DNA of 64,000 nucleotides from positions 62,001 to 126,000 of the forward strand of contig JAEEIL010000012.1 of the NCBI GenBank assembly GCA_016281355.1, written 5' to 3'. The notes under the pieces are model-generated. The model had not been told where the DNA came from, did no database searches, and worked only from the letters and a program-made list of their open reading frames with translations. Both the position numbers and the translations under genes were made by a program. The DNA is from Elusimicrobiaceae bacterium (GTDB lineage: Bacteria; Elusimicrobiota; Elusimicrobia; Elusimicrobiales; Elusimicrobiaceae). This document shows, in pieces, positions 16,519 through 25,928 of this stretch (position 1 is its first letter; the number at the start of each line of letters is the position of its first letter).

Positions 16519-17584
16519 TAAATTTGAAGACACAAACATCCCCGTCTTTAACAATATAATCGCGCCCTTCTTGGCGGATAAGGCCCTTTTCTTTTAAAAC
16601 TTTTTCGGACTTATATTCCAAAATATCTTTAACATCATACACTTCCGCGCAAATAAAACCGCGCTCAATATCTGAGTGTATTTTGCCTGCCGCTTTCGGC
16701 GCAGGGCAACCGATAGGTATAAGCCAAGAGCGTACTTCAACTTCCGGCCCGGCGGTAAAAAATGTGCACATATTTAAAAGGTTCATACCGGCACGGACAA
16801 TCTTTTCAAGCCCCGTATATTCGGTGCCGAGGTCCTGCAGGAACATTTGTTTTTCATCGTCGGGGAGTTCGGCAATTTCCGCTTCAAGTTTAACGCAAAG
16901 TTCCACAAAACCCGCGCCGCAACTTTTTGCGTAGTCCGCAACTTTTTGGGCATTTTCTTTATTTGGTGTTTCGGAATTATTACCGACAAACAATACGGGC
17001 TTTAAGGTTAAAAGTTGTAAATCAACCTTTTCTTCTTCTTCTAAATTTAAACTGCTGGCAGGTTTGCCGTCCGCTAAACATTTTTGAAGTTTTTTAAGTA
17101 CTTCAAGTTTTGCTTTTGCGGCTTTATCGCCTGATTTTGCGGCACTTTCTTGCTTTGGCAGCATTTTTTCCACACTTTCCAAATCGGCAAGCATAAGTTC
17201 GGTTTGAATAATATCTATATCACGCAAAGGATCAATACTGCCGGCAACATGGGTAATATTTTCATTTTCAAATAAGCGGACGACGTGAATTATTGCATCC
17301 ACTTCCCTAATATTTGCCAAAAATTTATTGCCAAGGCCCTCGCCTTTGCTTGCACCTTTGACGATACCCGCAATATCCACAAAGCGGATAAAGGCAGCGG
17401 TTTTCTTTGGTGGCTTGAAGATGTCAAACAAAGCATCAAGCCGTTTATCCGGTATTGGTACGACGCCGACATTTGGTTCAATAGTAGTAAAAGGGTAATT
17501 TGACGCCTGTGCGCCTGCTTGTGTTAGAGCATTAAAGAGGGATGATTTGCCGACATTTGGCAACCCCACAATTCCGATATCCAT
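16511..17584 (-). CDS. ychF: Ribosome-binding ATPase YchF (OLA1 family)
   Basis: 357 residues. Obg-type G domain with GLPNVGKSS (about 7-15), [10 protein letters not shown] for switch II and NNSE at the base-specificity motif, the change that makes YchF prefer ATP to GTP. A coiled-coil insertion and a C-terminal TGS domain (ending [14 protein letters not shown]) follow. YchF binds ribosomes and modulates translation and oxidative-stress response. AAGGAA precedes the ATG. It heads the unit with rlmD and pcrA. Confidence 0.96.
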   Translation of the reverse strand: MDIGIVGLPNVGKSSLFNALTQAGAQASNYPFTTIEPNVGVVPIPDKRLDALFDIFKPPKKTAAFIRFVDIAGIVKGASKGEGLGNKFLANIREVDAIIHVVRLFENENITHVAGSIDPLRDIDIIQTELMLADLESVEKMLPKQESAAKSGDKAAKAKLEVLKKLQKCLADGKPASSLNLEEEEKVDLQLLTLKPVLFVGNNSETPNKENAQKVADYAKSCGAGFVELCVKLEAEIAELPDDEKQMFLQDLGTEYTGLEKIVRAGMNLLNMCTFFTAGPEVEVRSWLIPIGCPAPKAAGKIHSDIERGFICAEVYDVKDILEYKSEKVLKEKGLIRQEGRDYIVKDGDVCVFKFNV

Positions 17585-17684
17585 AAATTTATTTCCTTAA
17601 ATTAAAGTTTTAGAGTGTGGAACTACTTATATATATTTTACTAAATTTAGAGGGTGGGGGTATATTTCCCGTACACTCCTTAAA

Positions 17685-17693
17685 TGCTAAAAT
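17685..17693 (+). promoter_or_regulatory. Extended -10 predicting a leaderless mRNA
   Basis: TGCTAAAAT is followed by exactly six bases and the ATG at 17700; no ribosome-binding site is visible. The same geometry is seen at 30257. Confidence 0.6.
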
Positions 17694-17699
17694 ATATGT

Positions 17700-18932
17700 A
17701 TGCGAGAATTTAAGTTAATGTTTCGGGCTTTCAAGTACCGTAATTTTCGTTTGTTTTTCCCCGGGCTTGCTGTGTCCCAAATCGGAATTTGGATACAAAA
17801 TATCGCTATCGCTTGGCTTGTTTACGATATAACCAAATCACCTTTTGCGATGGGTACAATTATGTGTTTTGCCTCTGTACCACTTTTTATAATCACACCT
17901 TTTGCCGGAGTAATTGTTGATAAATTTAACCGCCAAAAATTACTTTTAATGGTGCAAGTTTTATTTGCTTTGCAGGCACTTTTAATCACACTTTTTACAA
18001 TAACCGGGAATATTAAAATTTGGTCTATTGTGGTATGCGGTTTGTTTTTAAACAGTATTGCGGCAATAGATGCACCTTTAAGGCAATCAACTTTTGTGTT
18101 GCTTGTTGATAATATTAGGGACCTTCCAAATGCCATTTCCTTAAACTCCGCCTGCTTTAATTTGGCACGTTTTATCGGGCCTGCTATCGGCGGTATGTTG
18201 ATTGCTTATACAAATATTACAATTTGTTTTTTTATAAACTTCTTGCTGATACTGCCAAATATTTATTTAGTTTCAAAAATGCAAATTACCGACGAAAAAC
18301 CGGAAGAAGTCAAAAATGACAGTATGTTCCATAGCTTAAAAACCGGGTTCAGTTATGTTATAAAACATCATCAAATTTCGCTACTGCAACTTTATTTCGC
18401 GGTTTTTTGTTTGCTTATACTTGCTTACCCGATGCTTATGCCGGTTTATGTCAGTAAAGTACTAAACGGTAGCGCGGATACTTTAGGCTTTGTTTTAGGT
18501 GCGGTGGGGGTTGGCTCTTTGCTTGCTTCTTTAATGCTTGCCACAAAAACAAGTGTTAATTGGATGCGCCGCATTTTGTTTGGCGGTTGCGCGACAATTT
18601 GCCTTGCATATATTTTTATGAGTGTGTTTCATAGTGTCACTTTGACTTTGATTTTGATGTTTTTTGCCGGGCTTGGAATGTCAAGTTTTACTTCTACTGA
18701 AAATATGCTTTTGCAGTCTGTTATTGCAAACTCAAAACGCGGGCGCGTGATGAGTATAAACAGTTTATGTTATGCCGGCACAAACTCTTTCAGCAGTTTT
18801 TTTGCAGGCTCTTTAGCAGGGGCAGTCGGCGTTGCAAATACCTTTTTGATTTTAGGTGCTTTGATGCTTATTATTGCCTGCATAATAAGTTACAAACTTT
18901 CCAAATACGATTATCACATAAAAGTTAGATAA
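17700..18932 (+). CDS. MFS transporter, EntS/MFS_3-like exporter
   Basis: 410 residues with about 12 hydrophobic helices. N-terminal LFMRAFKYRNFRLFFPG-like text and SQIGIWIQNIAIAWLVYD are characteristic of the MFS_3 group (enterobactin exporter EntS and multidrug homologues); the cytoplasmic loop DKFNRQKLL between helices 2 and 3 matches the MFS DxxxRR/K motif. Substrate cannot be assigned. It stands alone between ychF and tRNA-Glu and probably has a leaderless transcript. Confidence 0.88.
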   Translation: MREFKLMFRAFKYRNFRLFFPGLAVSQIGIWIQNIAIAWLVYDITKSPFAMGTIMCFASVPLFIITPFAGVIVDKFNRQKLLLMVQVLFALQALLITLFTITGNIKIWSIVVCGLFLNSIAAIDAPLRQSTFVLLVDNIRDLPNAISLNSACFNLARFIGPAIGGMLIAYTNITICFFINFLLILPNIYLVSKMQITDEKPEEVKNDSMFHSLKTGFSYVIKHHQISLLQLYFAVFCLLILAYPMLMPVYVSKVLNGSADTLGFVLGAVGVGSLLASLMLATKTSVNWMRRILFGGCATICLAYIFMSVFHSVTLTLILMFFAGLGMSSFTSTENMLLQSVIANSKRGRVMSINSLCYAGTNSFSSFFAGSLAGAVGVANTFLILGALMLIIACIISYKLSKYDYHIKVR

Positions 18933-18949
18933 TTTTGACAACAAAAAAA

Positions 18950-19023
18950 CGTCTCGTACGGGATTTGAACCCGTGATCTCCGCCTTGAGAGGGCGGCGTC
19001 CTGGACCACTAGACGAACGAGAC
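18950..19023 (-). tRNA. tRNA-Glu(CTC)
   Basis: Minus-strand 74-base cloverleaf: acceptor GTCTCGT with ACGAGAC, D arm GTCTAGTGGTCCAGGAC, anticodon stem CCGCC/GGCGG around loop CTCTCAA (anticodon CTC, reading GAG), T arm ACGGG-TTCAAAT-CCCGT and discriminator G. CCA is not encoded. Confidence 0.96.
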
Positions 19024-19058
19024 ATTCAACTGCGTAAATCTTCTAAACTTCTATCTAT

Positions 19059-19087
19059 ATTTTATCAAATATTAAGCATGGTGTAAA
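19059..19087 (-). promoter_or_regulatory. Promoter of tRNA-Glu
   Basis: On the minus strand TTTACA (19087-19082), 17 bases, TAAAAT (19064-19059). The tRNA 5' end lies about 30 bases beyond the predicted start. Confidence 0.7.
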
Positions 19088-19155
19088 AATGTTTCAATGC
19101 TGATTGTAAAAGTGATATAATTAAATTAGGTTAGTTTTTTTAGTTTATTATTATT

Positions 19156-19695
19156 ATGAATCGAGCATATAAAGATAAGCGGATATTTTGGCACAATTTA
19201 AAAAATTTTAATAAACCGATGGTTAAATATTTCGGTATTGATGAAATTGTAGTTGCCGGTGCGGAATTTAATATGTGTGATTCTTGCGGACATTGCAGGA
19301 ATTTGTTTGTCGCGGTAAATTCAAGTGGAGATAGCGGTTTTTATTATGAAAAGGACTCTAAAAACGATATAGGCCAAATAATCGGAAAACATAATCAAAC
19401 ATTTAATTACATCATTAACAATTTTTTAAGCGAAATATCGGAATTAACCTACAATATGGATATTTGCAAAACTCTACCAAAGCCACCTGAACTGAATTTT
19501 ATTAATTTTTTTGCTTTAGGGTATAAAGGATATTTTTATAAAATGTTAACTTACGATGAGGTCCATTGTAAAGAACATCCCTATTACTTGTTATTTACTT
19601 ACATTCAGTTCCTGCTTAGTGAAATGCGTAAAACGGAAATATCACGTCTTCGTAGAGGATCTACCGGACAGGCAGAATCTAAAAAATCCAATTAA
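19156..19695 (+). CDS. Hypothetical protein with CxxCxxC motif
   Basis: 179 residues, no signal peptide or membrane helix. Near residues 41-47 the text MCDSCGHC contains a CxxCxxC cluster that could bind zinc or iron; further cysteines are isolated. The chain is otherwise aromatic- and Asn-rich and unrecognised. No ribosome-binding site is visible before the ATG; an extended -10 (TGATATAAT, hexamer 19116-19121) lies about 35 bases upstream. It sits between tRNA-Glu and the polysaccharide cluster and need not belong to that cluster. Confidence 0.65.
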   Translation: MNRAYKDKRIFWHNLKNFNKPMVKYFGIDEIVVAGAEFNMCDSCGHCRNLFVAVNSSGDSGFYYEKDSKNDIGQIIGKHNQTFNYIINNFLSEISELTYNMDICKTLPKPPELNFINFFALGYKGYFYKMLTYDEVHCKEHPYYLLFTYIQFLLSEMRKTEISRLRRGSTGQAESKKSN

Positions 19696-19713
19696 AATAT
19701 CAAAATTCCATTT

Positions 19714-19742
19714 TTGGCGTTGCTACTCATTTTTGATATAAT
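19714..19742 (+). promoter_or_regulatory. Promoter of the surface-polysaccharide cluster
   Basis: TTGGCG (19714-19719), 17 bases, TATAAT (19737-19742). An inverted repeat, ATATCAAAA (19697-19705) with TTTTGATAT (19731-19739), brackets the -35 and overlaps the -10, so it may be an operator or a remnant terminator of the preceding gene. Confidence 0.65.
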
Positions 19743-19819
19743 AAATATATACATTTAAGACAAAGTTGAATAAAAAAAGCACAAACTAATGGTATCTGTT
19801 AAGTTTGTCAATAATATTT

Positions 19820-20629
19820 ATGGAACAGAAATTTAGTGTTTTAATTTCAGTATATAAAGGGGATAATCCTGCTTGGTTAAGGCAAGCGCTTGAAAGTATT
19901 TTTACCCAAACAAAAAAACCTGATGAAATAGTTGTTGTTTGCGATGGGCCTTTAACAAAAAAACTTGAAGAGGTCTTGGCTGATTATAAAGATAAATTAA
20001 TTTTGCACCGTTTAGCACAAAATTGTGGTCTTGGAGAGGGATTAAAACAAGGTATTTTAAAGTGTTCCAACGAATTTATTGCACGCATGGATGCGGATGA
20101 TATTTCCTTGCCGGACCGTTTTGAAAAACAACTTGCTTATTTTGAAAAACACTCAAATGTTGCAGTTCTGGGTGGTTATATACAAGAAGTAGATGGCAAA
20201 ACTTTACAGACGGTTGCTACTCGCAAAGTACCTTTGAGCGACGGAGAAATAAAAAAATATATAAAAACACGTAGCCCGTTTAATCATGTTAGTGTGATGT
20301 TCAAAAAAAGTGCAGTTGTTGACGCAGGTAATTATCAGAAATTTTATTTTGTAGAAGATTATTATTTATGGGCGCGTATGACCGTAAAGGGGCATAAAAT
20401 GGCAAATTTACCTGATATTTTATTAAAAGTTAGGGTAGATGAAGCCATGTATGGGCGTCGTGGCGGGCTAAAATATTTTAAAAGTAATTATGCCATAAGT
20501 AGAAAATTACGAGAACTTGGTTTAATTTCTTTGTCTACACATTTATTTAACATGATTGTGCGTTTTTGTGTACAAGTTTTAATGCCAAATAGTGTACGCA
20601 GTTATTTTTATAGAAAAGTTTTGAGGTAA
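19820..20629 (+). CDS. Glycosyltransferase family 2 protein
   Basis: About 269 residues, GT-A fold: FSVLISVYKGDNPAWLRQAL at the start, EIVVVCDGP for the nucleotide site, ARMDADDISLPDRF with the metal-binding DxD, and a later EDYYLWARM acceptor region. It transfers a sugar from a nucleotide donor during assembly of a surface glycan at the inner membrane. Donor and linkage are unknown. ATG 19820 is preferred over an in-frame TTG at 19805. First gene of the cluster; the next starts 1 base after its stop. Confidence 0.9.
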   Translation: MEQKFSVLISVYKGDNPAWLRQALESIFTQTKKPDEIVVVCDGPLTKKLEEVLADYKDKLILHRLAQNCGLGEGLKQGILKCSNEFIARMDADDISLPDRFEKQLAYFEKHSNVAVLGGYIQEVDGKTLQTVATRKVPLSDGEIKKYIKTRSPFNHVSVMFKKSAVVDAGNYQKFYFVEDYYLWARMTVKGHKMANLPDILLKVRVDEAMYGRRGGLKYFKSNYAISRKLRELGLISLSTHLFNMIVRFCVQVLMPNSVRSYFYRKVLR

Positions 20630-20630
20630 A

Positions 20631-21833
20631 ATGATTCCTTTAAAGACAATTCGTAAACGTTTAGTAGATGTTACTTGGAAAGATATCAGGCATATATTTT
20701 TGTTTATTTTTGCTCTTCCTTGTTCCTTTTTTTTCAAGATGATGCACCCTGATTTTTGGTTGATTTGCGAAGATAAAATGGAAGCCAGAGATAATGGCTT
20801 TGCTTTGTTTAATTATATTTGCAAGCATTACCCGAAGCAAGATGTATATTATGCTATTGATAAGAAATCACCTGATTATAAAAAAGTAGCGGTATTAGGA
20901 AAAACTATTTCCTTCGGTACTTTTAAACATTGGGTTTATTATTTGGCGGCTGCTAAAAATATTAGTTCTCAAAAGGATGGAAATCCTAATGCAGCGGTAT
21001 GTTATTTGTTTGAAGTGGGGGGGATTTTACATAGTAAGCGCGTTTATATACAGCATGGTCTTGTAATCAGTAATTTACCTTTTCTATATTATAAAAATAC
21101 GAAATTTAGTATTTATACAGCCGGTTCTAAACCGGAATATGATTTTATTAAAAGCAAGTTCGGTTATCCTGAAGGATCAGTTCATTTAACAGGATTGGCA
21201 CGTTTTGATTTCCTGCATGAAAATATTACTGATCCCCGTTTAATTTTGGTAATGCCCACTTGGCGTAATTGGTTTCGTTTGAAATCTAATAATAAAGACG
21301 GCAAAATTCCTGAAATAAAAAACTCACAATATTTAAAAGCTTGGCAAAAATTTTTATCCTCTGAAACTTTACATCAAATCTTAGATAAATATAATTTGAA
21401 ATTGCTTTTTTATCCTCATAGAAATATGCAACAATTTGTAGATTTATTCCATTCTACATCAAAAAATATAACTATATGTGATAGAGACAATTATGATGTT
21501 CAAACCCTGCTTAGGCAGGCACAATTATTGATTACCGATTATTCGAGTGTATTTTTTGATATGATTTATATGAAAAAGCCCGTCTTGTTTTATCAATTTG
21601 ATGAAAAGGAATTCCGTGAACGTCAATATGCTAAAGGGTATTTTGATTATGCGGACAATCCTTTTAGTATAAGATATACAAATCCGGAAGATGTATTAGA
21701 GGCATTAGAGTCTTATGCCAAAAATAATTTTAAAGTATCAGATGCCTTTTTAAAGGCACACGCATATTATTTCCCATTGTATGACATTAATAATTCCGAG
21801 CGTATTTATGATATTATCAAACAAAAAAAATAA
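20631..21833 (+). CDS. CDP-glycerol glycerophosphotransferase family protein (TagB/TagF-like)
   Basis: 400 residues. The Glyphos_transf segments are present: KRVYIQHGLVIS, TGLARFDFL, LVMPTWRNW, LLFYPHRNMQ and LLITDYSSVFFDMIYMKKPVLFY. In teichoic-acid enzymes this domain moves glycerol- or ribitol-phosphate from a CDP donor to a growing polymer; in Gram-negatives such proteins decorate capsules or O-antigens. The N-terminal 40 residues include one hydrophobic stretch that may hold it to the membrane. No CDP-glycerol synthase gene is in the window. Confidence 0.9.
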   Translation: MIPLKTIRKRLVDVTWKDIRHIFLFIFALPCSFFFKMMHPDFWLICEDKMEARDNGFALFNYICKHYPKQDVYYAIDKKSPDYKKVAVLGKTISFGTFKHWVYYLAAAKNISSQKDGNPNAAVCYLFEVGGILHSKRVYIQHGLVISNLPFLYYKNTKFSIYTAGSKPEYDFIKSKFGYPEGSVHLTGLARFDFLHENITDPRLILVMPTWRNWFRLKSNNKDGKIPEIKNSQYLKAWQKFLSSETLHQILDKYNLKLLFYPHRNMQQFVDLFHSTSKNITICDRDNYDVQTLLRQAQLLITDYSSVFFDMIYMKKPVLFYQFDEKEFRERQYAKGYFDYADNPFSIRYTNPEDVLEALESYAKNNFKVSDAFLKAHAYYFPLYDINNSERIYDIIKQKK

Positions 21834-22935
21834 TAAAGAAAATAAACCCGGTATAGTCCGTATTTTGCAAATAGTTTCTAGTTTAAACGTGGGTAGTGGG
21901 GTACTTGCCGTGGTGCTTAATTGGCATCGTAATATAGATAAATCCAAAATACAATTTGACTATTTATACGTATTAGATTCACCAGCGGAAAATAGAGAAG
22001 AAATAGAGAAACTTGGCGGACAATATTATAAATTACCTAATCCGTGTAAGACACCTTTTAAATTTTTAATAGAAAGTTACCGTTTTTTTAAGAAACATCA
22101 TTATCATACAATTCATTCCCATATAACGCATTTAAACTTTTTCTTCTATCCGTTGGCAAAAATGTTTGGTACAAAAAATATAATTCAACATGCACACGGT
22201 ACTAAGTGGAGTGATAAGAAGTTAAACGGATGGCGTAATTATTTGATGCTTCATACTGTTTGGCCTCTTATTACACATAAGTTAGCTTGTTCGGAGTTTG
22301 CAGGTAAGTTTTGGTATGGCAAAAATTATACAGTAATTAATAATGGAATTGATTTGGAAAAATTTAAATATAATCCTAATGTCCGTACTTTAAAACGTAA
22401 AGAATTAGGTTTAGAAGATAATTTCGTTATAGGGCATGTCGGGCGGTTTTCAAGTGAAAAAAACCATAGATTTTTAATTGAAATTTTTGAACAGGTATAT
22501 AAAAAAGATAATGCTGCAAGACTTATTTTAGTAGGTAGCGGCCCTTTGGAGCAAGAAATAAAAAATTTAGTTAATACTAAAAATTTACAAGAAAAAGTTT
22601 TATTTTTAGGTGTTCGCAAGGATGTAGCAGCGCTATATCAGGTTTTTGACATTTTTTGTTTACCATCTTTACACGAAGGTATGCCCGTTGTAGCTATAGA
22701 GGCACAAGCAAGCGATTTGCCTTGTGTTTTTGCGGATACAATAACCAAAGAAGTTTTAATTTTACCAGATTCTAAAATGTTTTCGCTGAAAGATCTACCT
22801 GAAGTATGGACAGAAGAAATTTTAAAATTCAAAGGCTATAAACGCCATTGTGATGTATATTATTCGAAGATAAAAGGTTTTGATATTAAAGATATAGCAA
22901 AACAAATGGAAAAGTTTTATGAAGGATTAAATTGA
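21808..22935 (+). CDS. Glycosyltransferase family 1/4 protein (GT-B fold)
   Basis: About 375 residues. N-terminal domain begins IVRILQIVSSLNVGSGVLAVVLNW; the C-terminal half has IGHVGRFSSEKNHRFLIEIF, LVGSGPLEQEI, VLFLGVRKDV and the donor-binding glutamates in LPSLHEGMPVVAIEAQASDLP (E-x7-E). It resembles EpsF-type enzymes of exopolysaccharide clusters. The chosen ATG overlaps the preceding gene by 26 bases; an ATG at 21781 is possible but would overlap more. Confidence 0.9.
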   Translation: MILSNKKNNKENKPGIVRILQIVSSLNVGSGVLAVVLNWHRNIDKSKIQFDYLYVLDSPAENREEIEKLGGQYYKLPNPCKTPFKFLIESYRFFKKHHYHTIHSHITHLNFFFYPLAKMFGTKNIIQHAHGTKWSDKKLNGWRNYLMLHTVWPLITHKLACSEFAGKFWYGKNYTVINNGIDLEKFKYNPNVRTLKRKELGLEDNFVIGHVGRFSSEKNHRFLIEIFEQVYKKDNAARLILVGSGPLEQEIKNLVNTKNLQEKVLFLGVRKDVAALYQVFDIFCLPSLHEGMPVVAIEAQASDLPCVFADTITKEVLILPDSKMFSLKDLPEVWTEEILKFKGYKRHCDVYYSKIKGFDIKDIAKQMEKFYEGLN

Positions 22936-22936
22936 T

Positions 22937-24019
22937 ATGGAAAATTTATGGCAATTTATTTTATTAATTGCAATTATTATTGTGCAAGGATTGTTAATAA
23001 ACCCTAAAACCAAATCTACAAGGGTGATATTTATTACTATGTGTTTTATTGAACTTGCTTTTATATCTGGATTTCGTTCTTGGAATATAGGTAACGATAC
23101 ACAAGCCTACATTAATGTGTTTATTCTTTCAGGCAGTTATCCTGAATTACTTAAAAGTCATATGGAAGTAGGATATTTGATTTTTAACAGGTTTTTACAT
23201 TTGTTTACTTCTAATCCCCAAGTTTTATTAATAACGACTTCTATTTTTATTATAGGGGCTTGGTTAAAAACTTTTTATAAATATAGCATTGCACTGCTTT
23301 TTTCAGTGTTATTATTTGTTATTTTAGAATATAGTACTACTCTGACTATGATCAGACAAGAAATTGCTATCGGTATCGTTTTACTGTCTATCCCTTTTAT
23401 TATTCGTCGTCAATTGTTTTTCTTCGCATTGATGGTTATTTTAGCAACTAGTTTTCACATATCTGCTGTTTTTGCAATAATATTATATTTTTTATATAAC
23501 TTATCTTTTAATACTAAATATGTTTTGATTGCGTTAACAAGTACTTTAGTTATCTTTTTATTCTTGGTTCCCATTTTAGATATAATAATTAATATTACAG
23601 GTCGCTATGGCAGTTATAAGGGTAATATTTTGCTCGGAGAGGAAACTAGAGTTGCTTCTTTAGTAAAAACAGTTGTTCAATTTTCTATTACTTGTTTTTG
23701 TTATTTTTCTTACAGATATATTCGGCCGCAAACGGATAAATCATGTTATCAAATAAAAACATCGTTTTTATTATGGTGCAGTTTATTTGCATTATGTATG
23801 CAATTTATTTCTATTCGCGGCACGGTAATGGAAAGATTGGTTTTATATTATTCTTTTATTAATTTTATTTCTATACCGTTTTTCGTGTCTTATTATCCTA
23901 AGAGGACACAAATATTTATATCCGTAAGTATGATTTGCTGTTTTATTTTATACAAAAGTATTGTTTTTGTATATAGACCAGAATGGAATTATGTTTTGCC
24001 GTTTGAATTTTGTTTTTGA
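22937..24019 (+). CDS. EpsG-family polysaccharide polymerase
   Basis: 360 residues with about 10 hydrophobic helices. The text ISGFRSWNIGNDTQAYINVF matches the conserved periplasmic segment of EpsG proteins (R-x5-G-x-D-x2-Y), the Wzy-equivalents that polymerise repeat units after flipping. The gene is very AT-rich with long T-tracts. It starts one base after the GT-B gene. Confidence 0.85.
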   Translation: MENLWQFILLIAIIIVQGLLINPKTKSTRVIFITMCFIELAFISGFRSWNIGNDTQAYINVFILSGSYPELLKSHMEVGYLIFNRFLHLFTSNPQVLLITTSIFIIGAWLKTFYKYSIALLFSVLLFVILEYSTTLTMIRQEIAIGIVLLSIPFIIRRQLFFFALMVILATSFHISAVFAIILYFLYNLSFNTKYVLIALTSTLVIFLFLVPILDIIINITGRYGSYKGNILLGEETRVASLVKTVVQFSITCFCYFSYRYIRPQTDKSCYQIKTSFLLWCSLFALCMQFISIRGTVMERLVLYYSFINFISIPFFVSYYPKRTQIFISVSMICCFILYKSIVFVYRPEWNYVLPFEFCF

Positions 24020-24030
24020 GGAGAATACAC

Positions 24031-24957
24031 ATGATTTATAATCCATTAATTTCTGTAATAATTCCAGTTTTTAATGTTGAAAAATATATATGTAAATGCT
24101 TAGACAGTGTTTTATCTCAAACATACACTAATTTAGAAATTATTTTAATTGATGACGGTTCTACGGATAACAGCGGTAAAATTTGTGACGAGTACGCTAA
24201 AAAGGATGATCGTATTAAGGTAATACACAAACAGGATGAAGGGGTTTCTTCTGCGAGAAATGCTGCTTTAAAAATGTGTACAGGGGAATATATCGGTTTT
24301 GTAGATAGTGATGATTACATAGAAAAAGATATGTTTGAATATCTTTTAGGTTTGATAGTATCTTCAAAAGCAGATGTAGCAAGATGCGAAATTATTGGTA
24401 AAAATAATTTATTTATAAAAACAGAAATTATAAAATCTTCAGATGCATTAGAGAGATGTCTGCCTAATATTTATCTTTGGAATATGCTTTTTACAAGTAG
24501 CGTTATCGAAAATTTGGTATTTGATGAAAATGTTTTTTTGGGAGAGGATGTTAAATTTTGTATTGAAGCCTTTGCCCAAGCGAAACTAATTGTATGTGGC
24601 AGAGAAGCGAAATATCATTATTGCGTTAATTCCCAGAGTTTAACGAAAATGCCTTTTAATGATAAGAAATTAACTTATTTTAAAGTGAATGATTTTATTT
24701 TAAAACATTGCAATGAGCATATGCAAAGTAAAGTAAGAGCGCAAAAAGCATATCATGCCGTAGGTTTTTTAAGACAGATAATAGAATCTGATTTTAAAGA
24801 AAGGGAAATTATAAATACCTTAATAGAATATATAAAAATAAATTTTTGGCCATATTTTCGTGGTAATTTTAAATTATCAAATAAACTTTTTGCTATAATT
24901 TGCTGTATAAATTTCGAATTAGCTAGTATAATTTATAGGAGGATTTTTAGTAAATGA
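24031..24957 (+). CDS. Glycosyltransferase family 2 protein (paralogue 1)
   Basis: About 308 residues. Begins NPLISVIIPVFNVEKYI, then LIDDGSTDNSGKICDEYA and the metal-binding DSDD in IGFVDSDDYIEKD. ATG 24031 has a fine ribosome-binding site (GAGGAGA); a longer in-frame version from 24010 would overlap the polymerase gene without one. It is a full-length paralogue of the next gene and overlaps it by 4 bases (ATGA). Confidence 0.92.
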   Translation: MIYNPLISVIIPVFNVEKYICKCLDSVLSQTYTNLEIILIDDGSTDNSGKICDEYAKKDDRIKVIHKQDEGVSSARNAALKMCTGEYIGFVDSDDYIEKDMFEYLLGLIVSSKADVARCEIIGKNNLFIKTEIIKSSDALERCLPNIYLWNMLFTSSVIENLVFDENVFLGEDVKFCIEAFAQAKLIVCGREAKYHYCVNSQSLTKMPFNDKKLTYFKVNDFILKHCNEHMQSKVRAQKAYHAVGFLRQIIESDFKEREIINTLIEYIKINFWPYFRGNFKLSNKLFAIICCINFELASIIYRRIFSK

Positions 24958-25916
24958 CTAATCCTTTAATATCAGTTATTATTCCTGTTTATAATGTTGA
25001 AAAATATATACGGCAATGTTTAAACAGTATTATTGCACAGACCTATACAAATTTAGAAATCATTTTGGTAGATGATGGTTCTACTGATAATAGCGGTAAA
25101 ATTTGTGATGAATATGCAAAAAAAGATAATCGTATAAAAGTAATACACAAACAAAATGAGGGGCTTCCTTCCGCTAGGAATGTTGCTTTAAAAGTTTGCT
25201 CAGGTCAATATGTCGGTTTTGTAGACAGTGATGATCATATTTCTTCGGATATGTACGAATATTTATATAATTTGATAACCGAAAATAATGCAGATATTTC
25301 GATGTGTAATATGTTTATAGAAAAAAATGAACAAAGGATAAAGTCTAATATAATAGATACGTTGTATAAATGTGTAACGCAAGAAGAATTTTTCAAATTT
25401 CCCTGTTGGCGTGTTGTGTGGAATAAATTATACCGTTCATCATTATTAAGAAACTTTAGTTTTACTTCTGGTATATCATATGGAGAAGATACTTTATTTT
25501 TGTTTGAAGTTATTACCCATTCAGATAAGATGGCCATAGGAAATAAACAAAAATATTATTACAGAGAAAATAGTTCCAGTATTACTCATAAATTCAATAA
25601 GCGTAATATGCAATATTTAGATATAGAAAAAAGAATCATGGATTATGCTAAGGTTAATAATTTGCCACAATTGTATAAACAAGCACTTGATGCCAGGATG
25701 AATGCCGCAGGAACTTGGTTGAAACAAATAGCAGAACAAGATATAGAATATAGAGAATCCGTAAGACAATTAACAAATTTTATACGAAGTAATTTAAAAT
25801 ATTTTTTTGCATGTTCTATGAAGTTAAGCAAAAGATGTTTTGTCTTGATAGGGTGTATAAATTTTACTTTAGCAAAAATGATTTACCGTATTATTTTTAG
25901 AATAAAAACTAATTGA
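24954..25916 (+). CDS. Glycosyltransferase family 2 protein (paralogue 2)
   Basis: 320 residues. N-terminal 110 residues are nearly the same as in the preceding gene (NPLISVIIPVYNVEKYI, DDGSTDNSGKICDEYAKKD, RIKVIHKQ), then the chains diverge in the acceptor half, and similarity returns at the C-terminus (CINFxLAxxIYRxIF). A tandem duplication followed by acceptor specialisation fits. Start overlaps the previous stop by 4 bases; AGGAGG lies upstream. Confidence 0.92.
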   Translation: MTNPLISVIIPVYNVEKYIRQCLNSIIAQTYTNLEIILVDDGSTDNSGKICDEYAKKDNRIKVIHKQNEGLPSARNVALKVCSGQYVGFVDSDDHISSDMYEYLYNLITENNADISMCNMFIEKNEQRIKSNIIDTLYKCVTQEEFFKFPCWRVVWNKLYRSSLLRNFSFTSGISYGEDTLFLFEVITHSDKMAIGNKQKYYYRENSSSITHKFNKRNMQYLDIEKRIMDYAKVNNLPQLYKQALDARMNAAGTWLKQIAEQDIEYRESVRQLTNFIRSNLKYFFACSMKLSKRCFVLIGCINFTLAKMIYRIIFRIKTN

Positions 25917-25928
25917 TGGTATCAATTT

